Shown: positions 1-7,365 of the stretch, piece after piece
Numbering within the stretch: the first letter of the stretch is position 1
Layout: each line of letters starts with the position of its first letter
Source: Clostridiales bacterium UBA1248
Lineage (GTDB): Bacteria; Bacillota; Clostridia; Oscillospirales; CAG-272
Reading direction: 5' to 3'
Length of the DNA stretch: 19,614 nucleotides
Assembly (NCBI GenBank): GCA_002308615.1
Contig: DBWC01000123.1
Coordinates: 898 to 20,511, forward strand
Position numbers and translations under genes: made by a program
The notes under the pieces: model-generated
The model's input: the letters and a program-made list of their open reading frames with translations, nothing else
Databases searched by the model: none
Told to the model about the DNA's origin: nothing

Positions 1-774
1 AGCCGCCGCTACCGCGAGCGTGAACAACGCAAGCGGGAGCGGATCTCCCGTGCCCGCCTGACCGAAAAGGTAAATGATATAAGCGGAGCCTTTTATTTTT
101 GCGCCGTATTCCGCGGCGTTTGCGGTAAGCGCGCTAATCCACGCGCTCGCTTTGAAGTATATGAAGTAATATGCTAAAAGGAAGAGCACCGAAACGGCGA
201 CTGTTATAAAGCTCTTGTTTTTTAACTTAAGCGAAACTTTTGCGACTACCCAACCGAGTATGCATGACAGAAGAAGAACTATAACGGAAATAAGCAAAAC
301 GAATACAAGACCGCCGAGTATTGACTGAAAGGAAAATGACCCGAATATAAAATAAACGAGCATCGCGGGGACTGTCGCGGTCGAGGAGTAGATCAGCCCC
401 ATTAAATATACGCTGCAGAGGCGTGAGGCGATTATATATTTCACCGGTATCGGCATTGACAAAAGTATATCGTTGTCTTTGGCAAGATACAGACCTGAAT
501 ACGTGCTGAACACGCTGCCGAAAACGCCGAGAGCTATGCCGACGGAGCCGAGGATCGCGTAATACAGCCAGCCGGCGCCGGCGGAATAAAGGCTTTTGCA
601 GAGCGTCAGGGAAAGTCCGGTGAACATACCGCCGAGACCTAAGCCTACGCCGGCGGCGAAAATGACGAAAAATACGATCGTTGCCGCGCGGCTTCTGCCC
701 GTGTTGTTTTTCGGGTTGTAAAAATATGATTTGAATATTTCGGTAAACTGTTTTTTCAGAAGCGTTTTGAACAT
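1..774 (-). CDS. ABC-2 type transporter permease, partial (C-terminus beyond window)
   Basis: Membrane subunit of an ABC exporter. The frame reads leftward from an ATG at 774 without a stop to the window edge, giving 258 residues of an incomplete protein. A short basic N-terminus (MFKTLLKKQF) is followed by several hydrophobic stretches that look like membrane helices, at roughly residues 33-55, 72-92, 118-136, 140-165 and 182-205. The start lies 3 bp after the stop codon of the ATPase gene (778), so the two are co-transcribed and probably translationally coupled. The ATPase-then-permease order is typical of ABC-2 exporters for antibiotics, lipids or peptides. The substrate cannot be deduced. 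It was recognised from the hydropathy pattern and gene context rather than from a specific motif. Confidence 0.8.
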   Translation of the reverse strand, partial: MFKTLLKKQFTEIFKSYFYNPKNNTGRSRAATIVFFVIFAAGVGLGLGGMFTGLSLTLCKSLYSAGAGWLYYAILGSVGIALGVFGSVFSTYSGLYLAKDNDILLSMPIPVKYIIASRLCSVYLMGLIYSSTATVPAMLVYFIFGSFSFQSILGGLVFVLLISVIVLLLSCILGWVVAKVSLKLKNKSFITVAVSVLFLLAYYFIYFKASAWISALTANAAEYGAKIKGSAYIIYLFGQAGTGDPLPLALFTLAVAAA

Positions 775-777
775 AGT

Positions 778-1482
778 TTACGCCTCCAGATCGAGAAATA
801 CGTCTTCAAGCGATTCGTCGCCCTTGACCTCTTCCATCGTGCCGGAGCGGATCAGTTTGCCCTGTTTTATTATGGCGACCTTGTCGCAGAGCTTTTCCGC
901 GACCTCAAGCACGTGTGTGGAGAAGAATATTGCGCCGCCGCCGTCGCAGACCTGCCGCATCATTTCTTTTAACAGATGCGACGCCTTCGGGTCGAGTCCG
1001 ACGAACGGCTCGTCCATGATAATGAGGTCGGGATCGTGGAGCCACGCGGAGATTATCGCGAGCTTCTGCTTCATACCGTGTGAGTACGAGGAGATAGGCT
1101 TTGCAAGGTCGGCTTCTATTTCAAACGCCGAGGCAAGCTCATGTATCTTCGTACGTCTTTTTTCCGCGTCAACGCCGTATATATCAGCAAAGAAATTGAG
1201 GTATTTTATGCCCGTCATAAAATCGTATAAGTCGGGATTGTCCGGTATGTACGCTATGTGCTTTTTACATTCTAACGGATCGGTCTTTATAGATTTACCG
1301 CAGATGTATATCTCGCCTTCTTCAAACTGCAGTATGCCGGAGACGGCTTTCAGCGTCGTCGTCTTGCCCGCGCCGTTGTGACCTATAAAACCGTATATCT
1401 CACCGGGCTGAATATGGAGAGAAAGCCCGTCCACAGCCTTTTTGTCCCCGTATATCTTTGTCAGATTTTCTATTTTGAGCAT
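778..1482 (-). CDS. ABC transporter ATP-binding protein
   Basis: Cytoplasmic ATPase that powers the permease encoded directly downstream. The 234-residue length is normal for a stand-alone ABC-2 ATPase. All nucleotide-binding elements are visible: Walker A GHNGAGKT at residues 34-41, a Q-loop region near AYIPDNP (77-83), an ABC signature variant SHGMKQ (134-139), Walker B LIIMDEP (153-159) and the switch histidine in STH (H190). The signature has SHGMKQ in place of LSGGQ, as is common in exporters of the CcmA/NatA type. An AAAGGA ribosome site lies about 8 nt before the ATG. A good sigma-70-type promoter is present upstream (TTTACA, 17 bp, TATAAT). The function as an exporter ATPase is certain; the cargo is unknown. 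Confidence 0.95.
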   Translation of the reverse strand: MLKIENLTKIYGDKKAVDGLSLHIQPGEIYGFIGHNGAGKTTTLKAVSGILQFEEGEIYICGKSIKTDPLECKKHIAYIPDNPDLYDFMTGIKYLNFFADIYGVDAEKRRTKIHELASAFEIEADLAKPISSYSHGMKQKLAIISAWLHDPDLIIMDEPFVGLDPKASHLLKEMMRQVCDGGGAIFFSTHVLEVAEKLCDKVAIIKQGKLIRSGTMEEVKGDESLEDVFLDLEA

Positions 1483-1514
1483 ATTATCGTCCTTTCCGTT
1501 CTTTTATCGCGATG

Positions 1515-1543
1515 ATTATATATTATTTCCGGCGGAATGTAAA
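1515..1543 (-). promoter_or_regulatory. Promoter of the ABC exporter operon
   Basis: On the minus strand a TTTACA -35 (1538-1543) and a perfect TATAAT -10 (1515-1520) are separated by 17 bp. They lie 33 bp upstream of the ATPase start, with an AAAGGA ribosome site in between. This is close to the vegetative sigma-factor consensus. Confidence 0.7.
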
Positions 1544-1594
1544 GGTAAAAAGAGTTAAATTATAAAGAATAAAGAAGAAAGAATAAAAAGAGGA

Positions 1595-1820
1595 GTCCCT
1601 GCGGGACAAATATGGGTGGTCCCACCCCTCACGGGCACAACGTGCCCGAATGAAGTCGCCCTTTGAAGGGCTAATGAAGGAATGAAGACGCTTTGCTAAT
1701 GAAGACGCCTTACGGACTAATTGAGAAAAGAGGGTGACTTCGCTTCATTAGGCAACGAAGTTGCCGACTTCATTAGTGCGCAGCACGACTTCATTAGTCG
1801 GCGTAGCCGACGACTTCACT
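1595..1820. repeat. Palindromic array of mini-hairpins punctuated by AATGAAG / CTTCATT
   Basis: This holds most of the otherwise gene-free stretch 1483-1925. It contains a run of short perfect hairpins: GTCCC/GGGAC (1595-1607), GGGTGG/CCACCC (1614-1627), CGGGCAC/GTGCCCG (1632-1648), GCCCTT/AAGGGC (1658-1671), GGCAAC/GTTGCC (1751-1765), GTGC/GCAC (1776-1786) and GTCGGC/GCCGAC (1797-1811). They are separated by a 7-mer that appears four times as AATGAAG on the left (1649, 1673, 1681, 1698) and four times inverted on the right as CTTCATT or CTTCACT (1743, 1768, 1789, 1814). The whole element is therefore one large imperfect palindrome centred near 1723. I found no ORF or known RNA family in it. 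Confidence 0.75.
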
Positions 1821-1873
1821 TTTTACCCCCCAAGCCCCCTCTCATATATTAAATAAATAATTGTCTTGCCGTA

Positions 1874-1902
1874 TTGACAAATAAGCGGTTTTTTATTATA
1901 AT
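1874..1902 (+). promoter_or_regulatory. Promoter of the oxidoreductase / glycyl radical enzyme operon
   Basis: A perfect TTGACA -35 (1874-1879) and a perfect TATAAT -10 (1897-1902) are spaced by exactly 17 bp. They lie just upstream of an AAGGAG ribosome site (1918-1923). This is one of the strongest-looking promoters in the window. A palindromic ATGATATCAT directly after the -10 (1901-1910) sits at the expected start of transcription and could be an operator, but that is inference. Confidence 0.8.
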
Positions 1903-1931
1903 GATATCATAAAATAAAAGGAGTTATGATT

Positions 1932-3149
1932 ATGGCGTATACGATAAAACTCGGAATGTTCGGCGCGTGGCGCGGAAGCAACTATATAGATCTGATCGCC
2001 GCGGAGGACCCGGACGTTATAAAGATCGTCGCCGTGTGCGACAAACAGTCAAAAAAACTGGACGACGTCAAAGGACTTAAGGACGCAAAACTGTTTTCTG
2101 ATTTTGACGAATTTCTGCAGTACGGCAAAAGCGTCGGGATGAACGCGGTGTTTTTGGCAAACTATTTCCACCAGCACGCGCCGTTTGCCATAAAGTGCAT
2201 GGAGGCGGGCATGGACGTTGTGAGCGAATGCACGTCTGCTTCCACACTTAAAGAATGCGTGGAGCTTGTGCGCTGTGTTGAAAGAACGGGCAGAAAATAC
2301 ATGATAGCCGAAAATTATCCGTTTATGACGCTCAATCTTGAAATGAAGCGTATAATCGACGGCGGCACGCTCGGCACGTTTTTATACGCGGAGGGCGAAT
2401 ACAACCATTCCGGCACGCTTGAGACGATGCATTATCTGACTCCGTTCAAATACCACTGGAGAGCGTGGATGCCGCGCACGTATTACGTCACGCACGCGAT
2501 GGGACCGCTTATGTATATGACGAACAGTATGCCCAAATACGTTTCGGCGCGCGCGGCTCACTCAAACAGACTTGAAAAAGTGCGCGATTTCCGTCCGAAC
2601 GACGACGGCATGGCGAGGATGTTCTGCGAGATGGACAACGGCATGGCGGCGAGCTTTACCGGCTGCACGGCTATGGCGTCCGATTACAGCAGATACAGGA
2701 TAGTAGGCGATCTCGGCTCCGTAGAGCAGTCCGGTTACACAAACGATAAAGTAAGACTTTTCTATGAAGACTACACTATGCCGGAGGGCGTGACGGAAGA
2801 AGTGCAGTACGTCGAGCCCGATTTATCCTACTGGGGCGAAAAGGCTGAAAAGGCGCTGAACGCCGGTCACGGCGGCGGCGATTACTGGATAGTGCAGAAT
2901 ATGATAGACTATTTTGCAAACGGAGTCGTCCCGTTCTTTGACGTTTACAAGGGCGTCGCCATGTCCGCGACGGCTATCTTAGGCTGGCGCAGCTGTCTCA
3001 ACCACGGAGAAAACTTCAAAATACCGGATTTCAGTATAGAAGAAGAACGCAAAGCGGTGGAGGACGACGATCTGACGCCGTTCCCAGACGAAAACGGAGA
3101 AGGAGCGACGCTTCCGCCGTCAACGATGTACGGAAAATACGAAGAATGA
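1932..3149 (+). CDS. Gfo/Idh/MocA-family NAD(P)-dependent oxidoreductase
   Basis: Probable cytoplasmic sugar or polyol dehydrogenase-type enzyme. An N-terminal Rossmann fold begins with KLGMFGAWRGS and continues to a beta-strand VVAVCDK-like segment (residues 33-40 of the longer form). The C-terminal half carries the family's second domain, including a THAMGPL stretch. The usual catalytic EKP triad at the end of the Rossmann domain is replaced by SECTSA (residues 100-105 of the longer form), so the canonical lysine is missing. Two in-frame ATGs exist, at 1926 and 1932. The AAGGAG at 1918-1923 is 8 nt from the second and only 2 nt from the first, so I chose 1932 (405 residues). The stop overlaps the start of the glycyl radical enzyme gene (ATGA), implying coupling. 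The substrate is unknown; the aberrant motif leaves open a non-canonical reaction. Confidence 0.88.
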   Translation: MAYTIKLGMFGAWRGSNYIDLIAAEDPDVIKIVAVCDKQSKKLDDVKGLKDAKLFSDFDEFLQYGKSVGMNAVFLANYFHQHAPFAIKCMEAGMDVVSECTSASTLKECVELVRCVERTGRKYMIAENYPFMTLNLEMKRIIDGGTLGTFLYAEGEYNHSGTLETMHYLTPFKYHWRAWMPRTYYVTHAMGPLMYMTNSMPKYVSARAAHSNRLEKVRDFRPNDDGMARMFCEMDNGMAASFTGCTAMASDYSRYRIVGDLGSVEQSGYTNDKVRLFYEDYTMPEGVTEEVQYVEPDLSYWGEKAEKALNAGHGGGDYWIVQNMIDYFANGVVPFFDVYKGVAMSATAILGWRSCLNHGENFKIPDFSIEEERKAVEDDDLTPFPDENGEGATLPPSTMYGKYEE

Positions 3150-5281
3150 AATTTGCATCTGTAAACGGGATAGAGCGCCCGGTAAGGCTTTCTGAGAAAA
3201 CGCGGCTGTTCGCGTATGAATCTCTCGGTCACAAATACGGGCTCGATACCAAAAAAACGATGTTCGTCACAATGGACGGCACACCCGGTTTCGATCAGCT
3301 GACGAATATTGAAAAGTACGACGCGGCGATAATGAAAATTGCGGCGGAGGCCCCGCTGCGCGTATGCGACGGCGAGCTTATAAGCGGCGCCGCCACGCTC
3401 GGAGCAGCGATCTCCCACGTGATCCCCGCGTATTACAAAGATGCTCCGGTATTTATGAGCCTGAGCCACCTGACGGTTGATTTTGAGACGGTCGTAAAAG
3501 AGGGTGTTAACAGCATACGCAAAAAAGCCGAAGATTCGTATAAAAAGTATAAGGGCACGGACAGAGAGGCGTTTGCAAAAAGCTGTCTTAACTGTCTTGA
3601 CGCGTTTACACTGTGGCACAAAAGATATATAACGGCGCTTAAAGAAAAGGGATACGATAAAAACGTAAAAAATCTTTTAAAAGTGCCGTTTTCACCGGCT
3701 GAAACGTTTTACGAGGCGGTTCAGAGCATATGGTTTACGTTTGCGTTCCTGCGCCTCTGCGGCAACTGGCCGGGCATAGGAAGAATAGATAAGATACTCG
3801 GTCCGTATTTAAAAAAGGATCTTAAAGACGGTTCGCTTACGACAGAGGAAGCGCGCGAGATCTTAGCGCATTTCTTCATAAAAGGCTGCGAGTGGATCTG
3901 CGGCGGAAACTACGGCTCCGGCGACGCGCAGCATTATCAGAACATCGTTTTGGCGGGCGTTGACGAGGATGGGGATGAGGTCGAAAACGAGGTCACACAT
4001 CTCGTGCTCGATATCATAGAAGAGCTCGGCATAAGCGATTTTCCGACGACCGTAAGGCTGAACAGAAACAGCGGCGAAAAGCTGATAAAGCGCGTCGCGG
4101 AGGTCATGAGACTCGGCGGCGGCGTTCTCGCGGTATATAACGAGGACCTCATAATCGAGTCGCTCACCGATTACGGTTACAAGCTGAAAGAGGCGAGGAA
4201 CTTTGCAAACGACGGCTGCTGGGAGGTGCAGATACCGGGTAAGACTAATTTTTCATACATCCCGTATGATTTTTTACAGCTTCTGCAGAAAAACACGCTG
4301 AAAAACTATGAGATGACGCCCGATTTTTCCGATTTCGAGTCGCTTTATCAGGCGTATCTGAAAGACGTGCGCGGGCTTGTCGAAGGGCTTTTGTCGTCGG
4401 TTTTGAAAAACAACATGGCGGAGCAAAAGGACGGGCAGTGGATATGGAAGCCGAATATACCCTGCACGGTAATTTCGCTTTTTGAGCAGGACTGCGTCGG
4501 CAGAGGAAAGTCGTATCTCGAAGGCGGAACTGTCTACAGCGTTATCTCTCCGCATATCGGCGGTCTTGCCGATACGGTGAACAGTCTGTACGCGATAAAA
4601 AAGCTCGTATTTGACGACAAAAAAGTCGGCTTTGCCGAGCTTATGAAGATACTCTCCGACAACTGGGAGGAAAACGAAGTTCTGCGTCAGTACGCAAAAA
4701 ACAAATATACGTATTACGGCAACGACAGCGATGAGGCAGATATGCTCTGCCGCAGGTTTTTATCCGATTTTGCGGATATCTGTAAGAGTATAGACAACAG
4801 AAGCGGCTATATGTTCCCGGGCGGCGTAAGCACGTTCGGCCGTCAGCTCGAATGGTCGCCGCACAGGCTCGCGTGCGCGGACGGACACAGAAAAGGCGAG
4901 GTGCTCGCCGCAAACGCGTCGCCAACGCCCGGCTCCGACAGAGAGGGAGCGACGGCGATAATAAAAAGCTACTGCAAAAACGATCTTAAAAAACTGCCGG
5001 TAGGCGCGGCGCTCGATATCAGGCTCCTGCCGTCGTGTACGGCGGGGGACGAGGGACTTGAAGCGCTTGAAGCGCTGCTTAAAGGGTTCGTTCTGCTCGG
5101 CGGGTTCTTTATGCAGCCGGACGTAGTTGACGCCGGAATATTGAAGGAGGCTCAGGAAAAACCGGAGGAATATCAGAATCTTTCCGTCAGAGTTTCCGGC
5201 TGGAACGCGCGTTTCGTGACTTTGAACAAAGAGTGGCAGGATATGGTGATAGAACAAAATGAGTGCGGCTGCGGATATTAA
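3146..5281 (+). CDS. Glycyl radical enzyme, eliminase/dehydratase-like (annotated broadly as PFL family)
   Basis: Radical enzyme that acts anaerobically once the neighbouring activase installs a glycyl radical. The radical-bearing loop near the C-terminus reads RVSGWNARF with G685, 26 residues from the end. The thiyl cysteine loop reads NDGCWEVQIPG with C358 and a glutamate two residues later (E360). Established knowledge: pyruvate formate-lyase has two adjacent cysteines (CCVSP), whereas diol dehydratases, choline trimethylamine-lyase and hydroxyproline dehydratase have Cys-x-Glu with Glu as general base. This protein therefore belongs to the eliminase-like side, although its W between C and E differs from the usual GCVEP. 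At 711 residues it is shorter than most relatives (about 760-850). It lies between a Gfo/Idh/MocA enzyme (4-bp overlap) and its activase (23-bp overlap). The substrate is not identified. Confidence 0.9.
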   Translation: MKFASVNGIERPVRLSEKTRLFAYESLGHKYGLDTKKTMFVTMDGTPGFDQLTNIEKYDAAIMKIAAEAPLRVCDGELISGAATLGAAISHVIPAYYKDAPVFMSLSHLTVDFETVVKEGVNSIRKKAEDSYKKYKGTDREAFAKSCLNCLDAFTLWHKRYITALKEKGYDKNVKNLLKVPFSPAETFYEAVQSIWFTFAFLRLCGNWPGIGRIDKILGPYLKKDLKDGSLTTEEAREILAHFFIKGCEWICGGNYGSGDAQHYQNIVLAGVDEDGDEVENEVTHLVLDIIEELGISDFPTTVRLNRNSGEKLIKRVAEVMRLGGGVLAVYNEDLIIESLTDYGYKLKEARNFANDGCWEVQIPGKTNFSYIPYDFLQLLQKNTLKNYEMTPDFSDFESLYQAYLKDVRGLVEGLLSSVLKNNMAEQKDGQWIWKPNIPCTVISLFEQDCVGRGKSYLEGGTVYSVISPHIGGLADTVNSLYAIKKLVFDDKKVGFAELMKILSDNWEENEVLRQYAKNKYTYYGNDSDEADMLCRRFLSDFADICKSIDNRSGYMFPGGVSTFGRQLEWSPHRLACADGHRKGEVLAANASPTPGSDREGATAIIKSYCKNDLKKLPVGAALDIRLLPSCTAGDEGLEALEALLKGFVLLGGFFMQPDVVDAGILKEAQEKPEEYQNLSVRVSGWNARFVTLNKEWQDMVIEQNECGCGY

Positions 5282-6140
5282 GCTGAGGGTCGCCGAGATA
5301 CAGCGGTTCTGTATGCACGACGGACCGGGCATCCGTACGACCGTGTTTTTAAAGGGCTGTCCTCTGCGGTGCTTCTGGTGCCACAATCCCGAGATGCGGC
5401 GACAGGAAAAAGAGCTTTTGTATTTCAAAAACAGGTGCATCGGCTGCCGCCTCTGCGAGACCTGCGGAAACGGAGTTCACAGCTTTGACGAAAGCGGTCA
5501 CAGACTTGACCGCGAAAAATGCAAATCGTGCGGCGAATGCGAAAAAAACTGCCCCGCCTCGGCTCTTCGGATATGCGGGGAGGATATGACGCCGTCCGAA
5601 ATATTAAAAGAAATAAAAAAAGACGCGGCGTTTTACGGCATATCCGGCGGCGTAACGGTATCCGGCGGGGAGCCGTTTATGCAGTCCGGCGTGACGGAGC
5701 TTTTGAAGCTGTGCAAAGAGCAGGGGATAAATACAGCTGTTGAAACTTGCGGATATTACGACGTCACAGCCGCTTTACCGTACGTTGACCTGTTTTTGTG
5801 GGATATTAAAGATACGGACGACGAACGGCATAAAAAAAACACCGGCGTATCTAACCGGCGCATAATTGAAAATCTGTTAAAAGCTGACAGAGCCGGTGCA
5901 AAGCTCCGCCTGCGCTGCATACTCGTAAACGGCGTTAATACAGACGATGAGCATTACAAAAATGTTTTTGAGATCGCATCCGCTTTAAAAGGCTGTGTCG
6001 GCGTCGACGTTTTGCCGTACCACGCGTACGGCGGCTCGAAGGCGGAGCTGATCGGAGCCGCCGACCGTCAAAACAAAGCGCTGATACCGACGGATGAGCA
6101 GAAGGAAAGCTTTAAAAAGGCGCTTAAAAGGTTTATCTGA
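5259..6140 (+). CDS. Glycyl radical enzyme activating enzyme (radical SAM, with ferredoxin-like insert)
   Basis: Radical S-adenosylmethionine protein that abstracts a hydrogen from the glycine of its partner to create the glycyl radical. The SAM cluster motif CX3CX2C is C34, C38, C41 (GCPLRCFWCHNPE). A dicluster ferredoxin-like insert follows, with C60, C63, C66, C69 and then C88, C91, C94, C98; this insert is typical of activases for dehydratase-type enzymes and absent from classical PflA. The GGEP motif that helps bind SAM is at residues 136-139. The length of 293 fits the family. The gene starts 23 bp inside the end of the glycyl radical enzyme gene and shows no strong ribosome site of its own, so expression is probably coupled. 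Family and partner are secure. Confidence 0.95.
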   Translation: MSAAADIKLRVAEIQRFCMHDGPGIRTTVFLKGCPLRCFWCHNPEMRRQEKELLYFKNRCIGCRLCETCGNGVHSFDESGHRLDREKCKSCGECEKNCPASALRICGEDMTPSEILKEIKKDAAFYGISGGVTVSGGEPFMQSGVTELLKLCKEQGINTAVETCGYYDVTAALPYVDLFLWDIKDTDDERHKKNTGVSNRRIIENLLKADRAGAKLRLRCILVNGVNTDDEHYKNVFEIASALKGCVGVDVLPYHAYGGSKAELIGAADRQNKALIPTDEQKESFKKALKRFI

Positions 6141-6163
6141 CAAAAATATAATGTTGACTTTGG

Positions 6164-7075
6164 ATGGATATAGATATGAAAGAACTGCTTTTTGTTTACA
6201 ATCCCCACTCCGGAAAGGGGCATATCGGAAGATCTCTTTCCGATATACTGTGTGTGTTCACGGATTCCGGTTACAACGTGACGGTGCACCCCACGTCATC
6301 TCCGAAGGACGGAGAAAATTTCATTAAAGAGCACGCCGCCGAATATCAGTTTATAGCCGTGGGCGGAGGCGACGGTATGCTGCACGAGCTTTTCTGCGGA
6401 CTTGTCGCGTCCGGCGTGCGCGTGCCGTGCGGATATATCCCGTCCGGGACAATAAACGATTTCGCGTCGTCGCTTTATATACCGAAATCGCCGAAAAAGG
6501 CGGCTAAAACAGCCGTATCGGAAAATTATAAGACCGTGGACGCCGGGCTTTGGAACGGCGATGTTTTCTCGTACGTCGCCGCGTTCGGTATGTTTACGGA
6601 CGTAGGTTATTCGACGGATCAGAAGATGAAAAACGCGCTCGGGCCTTTTGCGTATTACCTTGACGTACTTAAAGATATGGACATAAAGAATTTTCACGCT
6701 TCATCCGTACACGCGGCGCTGACCGTGAACGGAGAGGAGTACGAGGACGATTTTATATTCGCGCTTGCCGGAAACACGCGCTCCGTCGCGGGATTGACGA
6801 GCCTTGTTCCGCAGGACGCGTCCATGGAGGACGGACTTTTGGATTACGCTTTTATAAAGACGCCCAAAAGCATATCCGAGCTTGATAAGATAAGAAACAC
6901 GCTGATAGCAAGGAGCTTCGATCCGGACGTCATCGTCTCGGGCAAAGCGCCGTCTCTTAAGGTAAAGACGGACAGACCGGTAAAATGGACGCTTGACGGC
7001 GAGCTCGGAGGACAGACGGATACGGCTGAAATATCACTGATCCATAAAGCGGTGACGATAGCCGTGCCCGTATAG
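6164..7075 (+). CDS. Diacylglycerol/lipid kinase family protein (DagK/YegS-like)
   Basis: Predicted ATP-dependent lipid kinase at the inner face of the membrane. The N-terminal catalytic domain shows FVYNPHSGKG (residues 10-19), the phosphate-binding GGGDG (67-71) and a variant of the GTGNDFA motif reading GTINDFA (95-101). A DGELGG near the C-terminus fits the end of the family's beta-rich domain. The length of 303 is typical. ATGs at 6164 and 6176 are both possible; a GGATGG at 6162-6167 lies 8 nt before the second, which would give 299 residues. It follows the activase by 23 bp, in the same operon. The TAG stop is formed by the first bases of an inserted MITE-like element; without the insertion the same codon would be TAA, so the protein is unchanged. 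A metabolic link to the radical enzyme is not evident. Confidence 0.88.
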   Translation: MDIDMKELLFVYNPHSGKGHIGRSLSDILCVFTDSGYNVTVHPTSSPKDGENFIKEHAAEYQFIAVGGGDGMLHELFCGLVASGVRVPCGYIPSGTINDFASSLYIPKSPKKAAKTAVSENYKTVDAGLWNGDVFSYVAAFGMFTDVGYSTDQKMKNALGPFAYYLDVLKDMDIKNFHASSVHAALTVNGEEYEDDFIFALAGNTRSVAGLTSLVPQDASMEDGLLDYAFIKTPKSISELDKIRNTLIARSFDPDVIVSGKAPSLKVKTDRPVKWTLDGELGGQTDTAEISLIHKAVTIAVPV

Positions 7076-7350
7076 GGTAACGAGAATTATCCGAACCACG
7101 TTTTCGGACGGCATCTCGCCGCTCCTGCTTCGTTAAACCCCTTGCTGTTACGTATAGTAGCACCTGCGGGCTTTGCCTCGCAGGAACAACGATCTGTTCG
7201 TCCGAAAATCCTATAGGACTCAAACGGATGAAATTTGCAGATATTTTCGGCGCGGAGGAAGCAGGAATACGCCGGTATTCCAATGACGACAAACCGAAAA
7301 GAGCCGAAATAGCGCCGTTTGAGCGGGTTCGGATAACTCTTGTTACCCTA
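7073..7350. mobile_element. MITE-like element with 25-bp terminal inverted repeats and TA target duplication
   Basis: The left end (7073-7097) begins TAGGGTAACGAGAATTATCC. The right end (7326-7350) is its reverse complement with 23 of 25 positions matching. TA dinucleotides flank a 274-bp core (7075-7348), as expected for IS630/Tc1-mariner-type targeting. No ORF of transposase size fits inside. The interior folds into two branched domains: a 10-bp stem (7101-7110 with 7199-7208) enclosing a CCTGCG/CGCAGG hairpin (7163-7184), and a 9-bp stem (7219-7227 with 7315-7323) enclosing TTTTCGG/CCGAAAA (7244-7250, 7294-7300) and a perfect GGAATAC/GTATTCC hairpin (7264-7281). It accounts for the whole gene-free stretch 7076-7365. 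Removing the element with one TA restores a TAA stop and a 14-bp gap to the next ATG. Confidence 0.82.
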
Positions 7351-7365
7351 ACGAAAGGATAAATT

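Noticed and set aside
1595..1820. CRISPR array
   Set aside because: The repeated word is only 7 nt, changes orientation at the centre and separates hairpins rather than unique spacers of even length.
3146..5281. Classical pyruvate formate-lyase (pflB)
   Set aside because: The active-site loop has Cys-Trp-Glu instead of the Cys-Cys pair of PflB, and the activase carries the extra ferredoxin insert absent from PflA.
7076..7365. Riboswitch or tRNA-like RNA in the gap after the lipid kinase
   Set aside because: The fold is bounded by matching terminal inverted repeats and TA duplications, which a mobile element explains better; no known riboswitch core was recognised.
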